The notes beneath the pieces are model-generated. The model did not search any database and was not told where the DNA came from. It saw only the letters and a program-made list of their open reading frames with translations. Positions 1 through 6,621 of a stretch of DNA of 13,121 bases are shown one piece after another. Source of the stretch: Anaerolineae bacterium (GTDB lineage Bacteria; Chloroflexota; Anaerolineae; JAAYZQ01); contig JAFGIA010000451.1 of NCBI GenBank assembly GCA_016929795.1, forward strand, positions 1-13,121, in the 5' to 3' direction. The stretch's first letter is position 1, and every line of letters begins with the position of its first letter. The position numbers and the translations under genes are program-made.

Positions 1-194
1 GCTGCGGTCTGCGGCTGGCGTGTCGGCACCAGCGAAGCCAGATCTTCGTGGAGCAGTGGCGCATCTGCCGGCAGCCTGCCGATCGCGTGCAGCCGCCGTG
101 CGCGGAACGCGCGCGCCTCGCGCCGCTTCACGAGCAAGATCTGCTCCAGATCCTCGATTGTCAGCTCATCTACTGTTCGCCGGTCCGGCATCAT
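1..194 (-). CDS. N-terminus of an unidentified protein, cut by the window edge
   Basis: An open frame runs from a double ATG (194-192 and 191-189) off the left edge, giving about 64 residues beginning MMPDRRTVDELTIEDLEQIL. The visible part is hydrophilic and rich in Arg and Glu (a KRREARAFRARRL stretch), consistent with a cytoplasmic helical segment. No membrane segment or catalytic motif is reached. A GGGAG lies directly before the first ATG, so the second ATG has slightly better spacing. It is read from its own strong promoter (224-252), so it is transcribed separately from murJ or in addition to it. Similar Arg/Glu-rich N-termini precede a membrane anchor in some Chloroflexota sortase-like or LCP-like surface proteins, but that is only a recollection of style. 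Function is unknown from what is here. Confidence 0.6.
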   Translation of the reverse strand, partial: MMPDRRTVDELTIEDLEQILLVKRREARAFRARRLHAIGRLPADAPLLHEDLASLVPTRQPQTA

Positions 195-223
195 CTCCCG
201 CCGCTTACCATAAACTTGTCCCC

Positions 224-252
224 ATTATACTCTACCCCGCTTCCCCCGTCAA
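224..252 (-). promoter_or_regulatory. Sigma70-type promoter for the gene at the left edge
   Basis: On the minus strand TTGACG (252-247) is followed by a 17-bp spacer and a perfect TATAAT (229-224). That is 5/6 and 6/6 matches to the housekeeping consensus with ideal spacing. Transcription would start near 217, giving a leader of about 25 nt before the double ATG at 194/191. It lies in the 99-bp gap after the murJ stop. Confidence 0.85.
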
Positions 253-269
253 GTCCCCCACCAGTACCA

Positions 270-294
270 CCCCTTCCGCCCTGCCCCAATCCCC
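270..294 (-). other. Potential G-quadruplex at the 3' end of murJ
   Basis: The minus strand carries four G-runs (294-291, 287-284, 281-279, 273-270) separated by loops of 3, 2 and 5 nt. This fits the usual G3+N1-7 pattern. The first run touches the murJ stop codon, so the motif is in the murJ transcript and about 20 bp upstream of the -35 box of the next gene. I see no hairpin terminator here. Folding is predicted from the pattern only. Confidence 0.4.
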
Positions 295-1901
295 TACTTT
301 CCCATCCTTCTGCGCACCATCTCCCCAATCTCCCGCACCTCCCCAACTCCCAGCATCAAAGCCACGCCCAGATAGGCCACTGCCCCCACACCGGCCGGCA
401 CGGCCACTGTCAGGGTTTCTCTCACCAACCCCGACATCCCCGCCACACGCTCCACTGCTGCCAGCGCCCCCACCACGCCCACTGCCATCACGCCCGTTGC
501 CAGTGCCACTCGCCCCGCCGTGCTGCCCAGTCCCATCTCTGCCAGAGGACCCATCCGGCGTTGTGTCAGGTAGAGCATTGTCATGGCGTGGCTAAAGTGC
601 TTGGCCGAATCGGCCAGCACCAGCCCAAGCATGCCCAGCGGGCGGAGCAGTGCCAGCGCCACGGCCAGGTAGACACCGACGCTGAGCGCGCCCACCAGCG
701 CCGGCGTGACCGTGTCTTGGCGCGCGTAGAAGGCATAGTTCAACGGCCAATCCACCGACGCAAAAATGAGGCCGAGCATATAATAACGCAGCGCCCAGGC
801 GGTCCAGAAGGTATCGTGCGCTGTAAACTCGCCGTGCTGGAAGAGCAGCGCGATTACCGGCTCTGCGAGGAGAAAGAGACCCACTGTGGCTGGCACGATC
901 AGTACCAGAACCAGGCGCAGTCCCAGTCCCAGGGTCCGGCGAAAGCCTGCGGGATCGCCTGCTGCACTCAGCCGCGACAGTGTCGGCAGCACTGCCAGTG
1001 ATACCGCCACGGCTACCATCCCGTGCGGGAGCTGGAAGAGGGTCGTCGCCCTTTTCATCCACGCCACGCTGCTCTCGCCCGTCGCCGCCGCCAGCCGGCG
1101 GTCGATCATGATCTGCACGTTGCTGAGGATCACGGCTGCTGCCACAGGCAGGTAGAGCAGCACGATGCGCCGCAGTGCCGGATGCCGCACATCCACTTGG
1201 AAGCGAATCCGCACCCCGCGCAGGTCGGGTGTGAGGATCAGTACCTGGAGCACCGATCCAAGCAGGACGCCTGCAGCCAGGCTGAAGGCATCGATCCGCC
1301 CGGCCAGCAGTGGGACGGCGATGATGATGCCCAGGTTGAATACAGCGGCACCAAACGCCGGAAAGGTAAACCGCTTTAGCGCGTATAGCAGCGCTGTAAT
1401 GATCCCCGACATGCCAAAAAAGAGCGTTGCCGGCGAAATGATCCGGATCATCCGTGCCACCGCATCTTGGAGCTCCGGCTGGAACGCGCCCCCCAACAAC
1501 CCGGGAAAGCTGCCCGTCAGCAGCCATGCCACCTGGGGGGCCAGCAGCTCGAGGAGGAGAACCACCGCGGCCAGCACAATCGTGATCAGCGATAGGATGC
1601 GGCTAAACACCCCCCACAGCTCCGCCTGCCCATCCCGCTCGCCGACCTCGCTGAACACCGGGACCAGCGCTGCGCTCAGCATCCCGCCGATCAGCATGTC
1701 ATAGATCATGGTCGGGATGGTCGACGCGATGTCAAACGCGCTTACCAGCCCCGATGCCCCAAACCGGTAGGTGATAATCTGCTCACGCACCAGCCCCAGC
1801 ACGCGGCTGGCTATGTTTCCCAGGGCAATGATCCCGGTCGCACGCGCGATGCCGCCGGCGCCCGTCTCCACTGCTCCAGTGGATGCGGCACTCTCTTTCA
1901 T
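294..1901 (-). CDS. murJ: MurJ (MviN) lipid II flippase
   Basis: This integral membrane protein of the MOP superfamily moves lipid II across the cytoplasmic membrane for peptidoglycan synthesis. The 535 residues fit the family (about 500-550) and are almost entirely hydrophobic helices, consistent with 14 membrane segments. The N-terminal signature is clear: GNIASRVLGLVRE near residues 28-40, with the conserved Arg pair, then a segment ending IGGMLSAALVPVFSE at about 71-85, a family hallmark. The start ATG lies 16 bp after the stop of the upstream Ig-like membrane protein, with no good Shine-Dalgarno sequence between them, so translation may be coupled. A short polar tail (residues 1-17) precedes the first helix. 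The pairing suggests both proteins act at the cell envelope. The stop is followed by a G-rich stretch rather than a hairpin terminator. Confidence 0.95.
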   Translation of the reverse strand: MKESAASTGAVETGAGGIARATGIIALGNIASRVLGLVREQIITYRFGASGLVSAFDIASTIPTMIYDMLIGGMLSAALVPVFSEVGERDGQAELWGVFSRILSLITIVLAAVVLLLELLAPQVAWLLTGSFPGLLGGAFQPELQDAVARMIRIISPATLFFGMSGIITALLYALKRFTFPAFGAAVFNLGIIIAVPLLAGRIDAFSLAAGVLLGSVLQVLILTPDLRGVRIRFQVDVRHPALRRIVLLYLPVAAAVILSNVQIMIDRRLAAATGESSVAWMKRATTLFQLPHGMVAVAVSLAVLPTLSRLSAAGDPAGFRRTLGLGLRLVLVLIVPATVGLFLLAEPVIALLFQHGEFTAHDTFWTAWALRYYMLGLIFASVDWPLNYAFYARQDTVTPALVGALSVGVYLAVALALLRPLGMLGLVLADSAKHFSHAMTMLYLTQRRMGPLAEMGLGSTAGRVALATGVMAVGVVGALAAVERVAGMSGLVRETLTVAVPAGVGAVAYLGVALMLGVGEVREIGEMVRRRMGK

Positions 1902-1917
1902 CGAGCCGGGTGTGCGC

Positions 1918-2667
1918 TCAGCGCTGCACGTCGATCGTCACCTGGCACGGTGGCGGATAATTACCCGTCTGGTCGACCACCACCAGGCGCAGCGTGTAGC
2001 GGCCGGGCGCATAGCCGCCGCCGTTGAGCGTCTCAAGCACCCCATTGTTTACCATGTTGTAGTGGAGCTGCCCGACGACCGACCAGTTTTGAGGATCGCT
2101 GCCCACCCCGATCTCGATCTTGTAGTACTGAAAATTATCGTGCCTCGCCGTGCCCCGGAGCGGCACGTTGCCGCTCACCACCTGGTTCACCCCGGGCGAG
2201 GTGATGCGCACATTTGGATCGGGGCATGATGGTGGCCTGGCAACAGGGGTGGGTGTCCCGTTCGTCTCCCCTGTCGCCGTGGGCATCACCATCCGCGTAG
2301 GCCTTACAGTGGTAGCCGTGGGCGTCGGCGTGGCGGTTGCCGGCGGCGGAGTGGCCGTCAGAGTAGCCACCGGTAGCGGCCCTGCGGTCGTCGTCGCTGT
2401 CGGCGTGGGCGTGCTTGTCGCCGCGCTGGGCAGCGAGATGGGGTTGCTCAACACAAACACCACGCTGAGAACCATGATGACAACTGCGGCGGCCACCACG
2501 CTTCGCGTGTAGCGCCTCTGTTCCTGTTCCTTTTCCAGCGCAAAGATCGACCGTGCGCCGGCTCGCCTCGCAACCAGGGCACGTCTCAGGTAAAATAACA
2601 GAACCAGACCCAGAACCGCGTATATCCACCACTGATACTCTGCGATGAGCCGCAGCACCTGCTCCAT
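1918..2667 (-). CDS. Membrane-anchored protein with Thr/Pro-rich linker and C-terminal Ig-like domain
   Basis: This protein has 249 residues. There are two hydrophobic helices (about 14-30 and 56-74) separated by a basic loop. A low-complexity Thr/Pro/Ala linker follows (about 80-147, TPTPT-type repeats), then a beta-rich domain (about 150-247) with PNVRITSPGVNQVVSGNVPL and a GRYTLRLVVVD strand. That domain resembles the Ig/FN3-like modules at the ends of Chloroflexota penicillin-binding and surface proteins. Cys148 and Cys241 flank the domain and could form a disulfide outside the cell. The topology suggests an extracytoplasmic domain on a flexible stalk. The start ATG has GGGGA about 7 nt upstream. 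It follows a terminator (2712-2739) and precedes murJ by 16 bp, so a role in wall assembly is a reasonable inference. The specific function is unknown. Confidence 0.8.
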   Translation of the reverse strand: MEQVLRLIAEYQWWIYAVLGLVLLFYLRRALVARRAGARSIFALEKEQEQRRYTRSVVAAAVVIMVLSVVFVLSNPISLPSAATSTPTPTATTTAGPLPVATLTATPPPATATPTPTATTVRPTRMVMPTATGETNGTPTPVARPPSCPDPNVRITSPGVNQVVSGNVPLRGTARHDNFQYYKIEIGVGSDPQNWSVVGQLHYNMVNNGVLETLNGGGYAPGRYTLRLVVVDQTGNYPPPCQVTIDVQR

Positions 2668-2711
2668 ACACTAATCCCCGTGAAGCGAACAAGCTGTGGC
2701 AGCGCCGCGCG

Positions 2712-2739
2712 AAAAAATAGGGAACGAGCTCCGTTCCCT
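2712..2739 (-). terminator. Intrinsic terminator after the purine nucleoside phosphorylase gene
   Basis: On the minus strand a perfect 8-bp stem (AGGGAACG, 2739-2732, with CGTTCCCT, 2726-2719) and a 5-nt loop are followed directly by ATTTTTT (2718-2712). It lies 36 bp beyond the phosphorylase stop and before the next gene, so it closes the Xer/PH/phosphorylase run. The flanking AGCGCCGCGC occurs twice (2701-2710 and 2752-2761). Confidence 0.88.
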
Positions 2740-2774
2740 GCACATCGGGTGAGCGCCGCGCAGCGTCAATTTCT

Positions 2775-3617
2775 CTACAGCCGACTCAGCACACCACACA
2801 GCAAGGTGGTCAGCCGCGGCACGATCTTTTGCCCCGCCATCAGCACCTCCTCGTGCGTTGCCTCTTGTGCCGCGTCGGGATCGGCCACCGCCACGTTGCT
2901 GATACCCGAGACCCCCATCACCCGGATTCCTCCGTGGCGTGCCACCGTTACCTCTGGCACCGTCGACATGCCCACCGCATCAGCGCCGATCGTGCGCAAA
3001 AAACGGATCTCCGCAGGGGTTTCGAACGTTGGGCCCGACAGCCCCGCGTACACCCCCTCGTGCATCGGCAGCCCTTTCTCTTGGGCCACCTCGCGCGCGA
3101 TGCACCGCAGTGCCCTGTCGTAGGCTTGCGACATATCTGGAAAACGTGGCCCCAGCGTCGGGTCATTCGGGCCGAACAGCGGGTTGTTCCCCGTCATCCC
3201 CATGAGGTTCAGATGGTCGATGATCAGCATCAGATCCCCTGCCTCAAACGCCGGATTCAGCCCGCCCGCGGCATTCGTCACGATCAGGATCTCGATCCCC
3301 ATCACCTGTAGCACGCGCACGGGAAACACCACCTGCTGGATCGGGTACCCCTCGTAAAAGTGCACGCGCCCTTGCATCACCGCCACTGGCACCCCTTGCA
3401 GCTTGCCCAGCACCAGGCGGCCTGCGTGCCCCTCGACGGTCGGGCGCGGAAAATTTGGGATCTCGTCGTACGACACCACATCGGCCGCCTCCACCGCCTC
3501 GGCCAGTGGATTCAGCCCCGAGCCAAGGATCAACCCCACGCGCGGCTGGTGCCTGGTCCGCGCCAGGATCGTGTCCCGTGCCTCTTCATACTCTGCTCGC
3601 GTGTAATAACTCGCCAT
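2775..3617 (-). CDS. punA: Purine nucleoside phosphorylase, trimeric type
   Basis: The enzyme cleaves purine (deoxy)ribonucleosides with phosphate to the free base and (deoxy)ribose 1-phosphate in purine salvage, in the cytoplasm. From the chosen start it has 280 residues, as expected. Visible motifs are GLILGSGLN (28-36, phosphate-site Ser33), VEGHAG (61-66), GRVHFYEGY (83-91, Arg84, His86, Tyr88), VTNAAGGLN (113-121), GPTFETPAE (195-203, Glu199), VGMST (215-219) and ISNVA (239-243). An Asn at position 241 is typical of enzymes preferring 6-oxopurines such as inosine and guanosine. Two starts are possible. ATG 3617 has GGGAAGGG just upstream and gives the usual N-terminus. ATG 3629, with GAGAG upstream, would add four residues. 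A strong hairpin (3640-3661) precedes both, and an intrinsic terminator follows the gene. Confidence 0.95.
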   Translation of the reverse strand: MASYYTRAEYEEARDTILARTRHQPRVGLILGSGLNPLAEAVEAADVVSYDEIPNFPRPTVEGHAGRLVLGKLQGVPVAVMQGRVHFYEGYPIQQVVFPVRVLQVMGIEILIVTNAAGGLNPAFEAGDLMLIIDHLNLMGMTGNNPLFGPNDPTLGPRFPDMSQAYDRALRCIAREVAQEKGLPMHEGVYAGLSGPTFETPAEIRFLRTIGADAVGMSTVPEVTVARHGGIRVMGVSGISNVAVADPDAAQEATHEEVLMAGQKIVPRLTTLLCGVLSRL

Positions 3618-3639
3618 ATCCCTTCCCATATTTACTCTC

Positions 3640-3661
3640 GCGGTGGATCACCATCCACCGC
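3640..3661 (-). promoter_or_regulatory. Perfect hairpin just upstream of the phosphorylase start
   Basis: A perfect 9-bp inverted repeat (3640-3648 with 3653-3661) has a 4-nt loop. In the minus-strand transcript it is followed by GAGAGTAAAT and the first possible ATG (3629), so it sits at the ribosome-binding region. It lacks a U-run, so it is not a standard terminator. It may protect the downstream mRNA, mark a processing site or modulate translation. Structure is seen; function is inferred. Confidence 0.5.
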
Positions 3662-3679
3662 CTCTTGCCGTGCCGCCTT

Positions 3680-4525
3680 CTACAACCGGCTCAACAGATC
3701 CTTTTTCTTGGTCTCAAATTCCTCGTCTGACAGAACACCTGCCTTGTGCAGCGTCGCCAACTCGGCAATCAGCTCCGTGATCTTGGATTGCTGTACCTCA
3801 GTTTGGTTCTTCTCGGGCACACTCCACCCTGCTGTCGGGGCCTGCACCTCCAGGTCGTGCTTGGCATTCAACATTGCACGCTTGAACTGCATCGGCTTGC
3901 GGAGCATATACAGCTCGTCCACCCCAATATCCGACCCGGTAATAATTCGTACGTGCCCATACCCCAGCATCCGCCCCAGCAAGCTCTGATCCAACTCCAC
4001 GTCGTTCACCTTTTCGAGCGCCGAGTCGCGGATGTGCTTGTCGGTGATGCCTTCTACCTCCACCACACGATAGGTGGTGATAAAATACTGCTTGGCCCCC
4101 CAGCGTAGAACCGACTGGATCACCAGCGCCAATGGCACGAGGGCAACCACGATCGCCACCCAGCCGAGCGCCCGAAAATCAGGCTTGAACATCAAAAAAA
4201 GCGCCGCGACCAGGATGAGCACGATCGTTGCCGCCGGGCGCCACGCCCGCGTCGCCAGATCTCGGCCTCGCACCTGCGCCACCACCATGCGGATAATGAC
4301 AATCGCCGGCAGGATCAGGCTGCCTAGTGCAACCACCCCCACCCAAAACCGGATCTCGTTTCCTGTCTCACCGGGCTCTGGGATCAGGATCGCCAAGCCA
4401 ATCGCCAGAAACACGACAAAGGCAAAAAACATCGCACCAGCTTGGCGCACCAGCACGGCCACGTGCTGGCGGGCGCGGTAGACAATCTGCTCATTGTCAG
4501 ACAGAACCTTTTCTGCGTAGCCCAT
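3680..4525 (-). CDS. Membrane protein with bacterial PH (bPH2) domain and C-terminal SHOCT motif
   Basis: This protein has 281 residues. Four hydrophobic helices lie at about 28-49, 58-82, 98-113 and 119-140. A bPH2/YdbS-type domain follows (about 143-222), with the typical pattern QYFITTYRVVEVEGI then LEKVNDVELDQSLLGRMLGYG and HVRIITGS. The C-terminus carries a SHOCT motif (about 248-279, ending KAGVLSDEEFETKKKDLLSRL), a short helical module often tagged onto membrane proteins and thought to aid oligomerisation. The ATG has GAGGTG four nt upstream, a good ribosome-binding site. It follows the Xer gene by 53 bp containing a dispersed repeat, and precedes the phosphorylase gene by about 60 bp. 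Family members have no well-defined biochemical role; some influence membrane or stress physiology. Family assignment is confident, function is not. Confidence 0.85.
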   Translation of the reverse strand: MGYAEKVLSDNEQIVYRARQHVAVLVRQAGAMFFAFVVFLAIGLAILIPEPGETGNEIRFWVGVVALGSLILPAIVIIRMVVAQVRGRDLATRAWRPAATIVLILVAALFLMFKPDFRALGWVAIVVALVPLALVIQSVLRWGAKQYFITTYRVVEVEGITDKHIRDSALEKVNDVELDQSLLGRMLGYGHVRIITGSDIGVDELYMLRKPMQFKRAMLNAKHDLEVQAPTAGWSVPEKNQTEVQQSKITELIAELATLHKAGVLSDEEFETKKKDLLSRL

Positions 4526-4546
4526 CTAGCACCTCATCACAAATCT

Positions 4547-4576
4547 GTCATTGCGAGCGCAGCGAAGCAATCCCCC
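4547..4576. repeat. Short dispersed palindromic repeat of the GTCATTGCGAGCG type
   Basis: The 53-bp gap between the Xer stop and the PH-protein start contains GTCATTGCGAGCGCAGCG continuing to AAGCAATCCCC. The ends ATTGC (4550-4554) and GCAAT (4567-4571) are inverted. I recognise this as a very common intergenic repeat found in many copies in unrelated bacterial genomes; translated, it gives the familiar spurious CHCERSEAIP peptide. It could form a weak hairpin in mRNA. Only one copy is in this window. Confidence 0.8.
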
Positions 4577-4578
4577 AC

Positions 4579-5451
4579 CTACTCCTCATCCTCTTCCACT
4601 TCGTGCCCCACCTGCGTATACACCTGCGTCGTCGAGATGTTTGCGTGCCCCAGCACCTCCTGCACATACTCCAGTTCAGCCTTCTGCTCGACGAGGTGCG
4701 CCGCGAATGTGTGGCGCAGTGTGTGCGGCGTCACGTCTTCCGTGATCCCTACCTCGCGCACATAGTGCTTCACGATCAGCCACAACCCCTGCCGCGTCAG
4801 TCGGTTGCCGCGGTGGTTGAGGAACAGGGCGGCCTCCTCAGGGTCACGCAGCAACCGCAGCCGTCCCTTCTCCAGGTACTCCCGCAGTGGCTCGATCGCT
4901 CGCTCGTGGATCGGCACCGTGCGCTGCGATTTGTCCCTCGGGCGTACCACACGCAAGCTAGCCGATGCCAGGTTCACGTCGTCGATATCCAGAGATACCA
5001 GTTCTGTCACCCGGAGCCCTGTCGCGTACAACAGCTCCAGCAATGCCCTGTCACGCAGTGCCTTGGCTGTGTCATCCCCCGCCGGCTCGGCAAGCAGTTG
5101 CTCGAGATCTTGGGCCGGGATCGCCTTGGGCAGCCGTTTGCGCACCTTTGGCGAATCGAGCGTAGCCGTCGGGTCATCCTCCAGACTCCCTCTGTCCACC
5201 AGGTAGTGAAAAAAGGACTTGATCGCTGCGACCTTGCGCGCCACGGTCGATGAAGCATACTCCTGCTCCCCCTTCATCGCCATGATATAGCCCACGATCG
5301 TGTCGTGGTCCACCTCTTCCCAACCAGGCACCCTCTTGCGCGCATAGTCAAGGAACTGCGACAGGTCGTTTCGGTAGGCAGCCAGCGTGTTGCTGCTGTA
5401 TCCCTTTTCCGCTACAATATACTCCAGGAACTGTTGGATCTGTCCCTCCAT
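4579..5451 (-). CDS. xerC/D: Tyrosine recombinase of the XerC/XerD family
   Basis: This 290-residue site-specific recombinase belongs to the family that resolves chromosome dimers at dif. The N-terminal SAM-like DNA-binding domain (about 1-88) includes EKGYSSNTLAAYRNDL. The catalytic domain has every expected residue: Arg147 in ATGLRVTEL, Lys174 in RPRDKSQR, His243 and Arg246 in HTLRH, His269 in LGHANISTTQ, and nucleophile Tyr278. Two details differ from the usual pattern: the beta-hairpin Lys motif (normally GKGxKxR) is RPRDKSQR, and the protein stops 12 residues after the Tyr with an acidic EEDEE end, lacking the usual tail ending near HPRA. The start ATG has GGAAAGAG just upstream and a promoter at 5517-5545. 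XerC and XerD cannot be told apart here. An integron or phage integrase is unlikely given the length and context. Confidence 0.92.
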   Translation of the reverse strand: MEGQIQQFLEYIVAEKGYSSNTLAAYRNDLSQFLDYARKRVPGWEEVDHDTIVGYIMAMKGEQEYASSTVARKVAAIKSFFHYLVDRGSLEDDPTATLDSPKVRKRLPKAIPAQDLEQLLAEPAGDDTAKALRDRALLELLYATGLRVTELVSLDIDDVNLASASLRVVRPRDKSQRTVPIHERAIEPLREYLEKGRLRLLRDPEEAALFLNHRGNRLTRQGLWLIVKHYVREVGITEDVTPHTLRHTFAAHLVEQKAELEYVQEVLGHANISTTQVYTQVGHEVEEDEE

Positions 5452-5516
5452 TCTCTTTCCCCCTCTTTTCGTAAGCGCAGAGCGATCGCATCCGCAAATG
5501 CCCGAAACCCCTTATC

Positions 5517-5545
5517 ATTTTACCACAACTTTTCATAAGTACCAA
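5517..5545 (-). promoter_or_regulatory. Sigma70-type promoter for the Xer gene
   Basis: On the minus strand TTGGTA (5545-5540) is followed by 17 bp and TAAAAT (5522-5517), with an upstream TG giving TGGTAAAAT, an extended -10. The start point would be near 5510 and the leader about 60 nt. A TTGACA also lies upstream (5567-5562) but has no matching -10 at the right distance. Confidence 0.65.
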
Positions 5546-5775
5546 ACAATCCCCATATACGTGTCAAGTTTCCCCGTCGCGCCATAAACCCTTTCCTCTC
5601 AAGGCACGCGCGTCAAGGCATACAATATATAGGGGGTATTCTGGAGAAAGGTGGCACAGATTGTGTGCCCGGTTCGTGTTGAGGGATAACCGGCACGAAC
5701 CGATGTACGGATCAGCCGTCTGGCGCCTGCCACTGGCGTGACGAGATCGTAAACGAGACCGCATATGGCAGCCCA
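5546..5775. other. Gene-free stretch between kinase stop and Xer promoter, with repeats and hairpins
   Basis: No convincing gene is present. It holds an 8-bp direct repeat TCAAGGCA (5599-5606 and 5613-5620, period 14). Two perfect hairpins abut each other: 5653-5669 (6-bp stem, 5-nt loop) and 5670-5702 (9-bp stem CGGTTCGTG/CACGAACCG, 15-nt loop). On the minus strand these lie about 75 nt past the kinase stop and are followed by a modest pyrimidine run (ACCTTTCTCC). They could end the kinase operon, though the U-tract is poor. The TCAAGGCA pair looks operator-like upstream of the Xer gene. Confidence 0.5.
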
Positions 5776-6621
5776 TCACGGCTCGTGCGACAGGTATGCT
5801 TCCACCGCCGCCCGGACTGGAATGCCACTGATGCCGGGCCCTTCGACTGAAAAGGATGCCACCGCGTTCGCAAACGCAGCCGCCTCGCATGCATCTCGCG
5901 TCTCTGCATAGCGGAGCAAAAACCCGGCGGCGAACACGTCGCCGGCACCTGTCGGGTCCACTTGTGCTGCCGGGCGCGCCGGATAATGGCAAGAATCGGC
6001 CCCCATATACACGGTCGCCCCCTGCTCTGCTTGGGTCACTACCACCACGTCGATCCACTTTCCCCACTCGCGTGCCAGCCCATGTGGATCGGGGACGTCG
6101 AGCTCGCTGATCACCAGCAGGTTGATCCGTTCGAGCAGGGCCCGTGACGGCTGCCACGCGACGAACTGCACCCGCCCCTCTCTATCCCACCTCCGAAAGA
6201 ACCCCTGCGGCATCACCCCCAGCAGCACGTCCTGGTCAAAGCAGTGAAACACACTCTCTTCAATCTCCTGGTCGATCGAGCCCAGGTAGGCCATTGGCGC
6301 ACTGCGCCACGACGTGGGAATGTCAGCGCAGGTGAGAGGGGCCGCTCGCTGGTGCAGAAACTGCGTGCGCTGGCCGTTGTGATAGATATTCTCGAATACA
6401 GTCGTCTGGGCCGCATCGCGACATACGATCTCGGCGCCAGGCAGTGCCGGCGACAGGTCCATGTCTGGTGCCGCACTCGTCACCACCCCAACGCGGTAGC
6501 CCATCCTTAGCGCCGTGACCGTCGCGTACGATACCGATCCGCCCAGGCTCACACCGCCATCCGGCATCAGGTCCTGGCAGATGTGTCCGACGACGATGAA
6601 TTGTGGGGATTGATGATTCAA
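5776..6621 (-). CDS. PfkB-family carbohydrate or nucleoside kinase
   Basis: This 281-residue ribokinase-like protein would transfer phosphate from ATP to a sugar, nucleoside or similar hydroxyl group. The C-terminal PfkB signature is intact: DPTGAGDVFAAGF (222-234), with catalytic base Asp228 and the anion-hole GAGD. The N-terminal substrate-side motif with Gly-Gly is present (GGSVSYATVTALRMGY, about 27-42), and TQAEQGATVY (195-204) matches the ATP-side motif. The substrate cannot be read from the sequence. The start appears to be TTG at 6621-6619, overlapping the TGA of the upstream radical SAM gene. No ATG or GTG lies nearer than residue 19, which is already inside the first beta-alpha unit. 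Such an overlap suggests translational coupling and a shared pathway. It is somewhat shorter than many PfkB kinases (about 300-330). Confidence 0.88.
   Translation of the reverse strand: MNHQSPQFIVVGHICQDLMPDGGVSLGGSVSYATVTALRMGYRVGVVTSAAPDMDLSPALPGAEIVCRDAAQTTVFENIYHNGQRTQFLHQRAAPLTCADIPTSWRSAPMAYLGSIDQEIEESVFHCFDQDVLLGVMPQGFFRRWDREGRVQFVAWQPSRALLERINLLVISELDVPDPHGLAREWGKWIDVVVVTQAEQGATVYMGADSCHYPARPAAQVDPTGAGDVFAAGFLLRYAETRDACEAAAFANAVASFSVEGPGISGIPVRAAVEAYLSHEP

Noticed and set aside
48..1001. A 317-codon plus-strand open frame over the murJ 3' half
   Set aside because: It is low-complexity Pro/His/Gln-rich sequence, an antisense shadow of murJ.
4450..4469. An 8-bp inverted repeat (CCAGCACG/CGTGCTGG) within the PH-protein gene
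   Set aside because: It lies in coding sequence, and stems of this length are expected by chance in 13 kb of GC-rich DNA.
5562..5567. A perfect TTGACA on the minus strand upstream of the Xer gene
   Set aside because: At 17 bp the -10 position reads TGGTAC, a poor match. The TTGGTA/TAAAAT pair slightly downstream is better.
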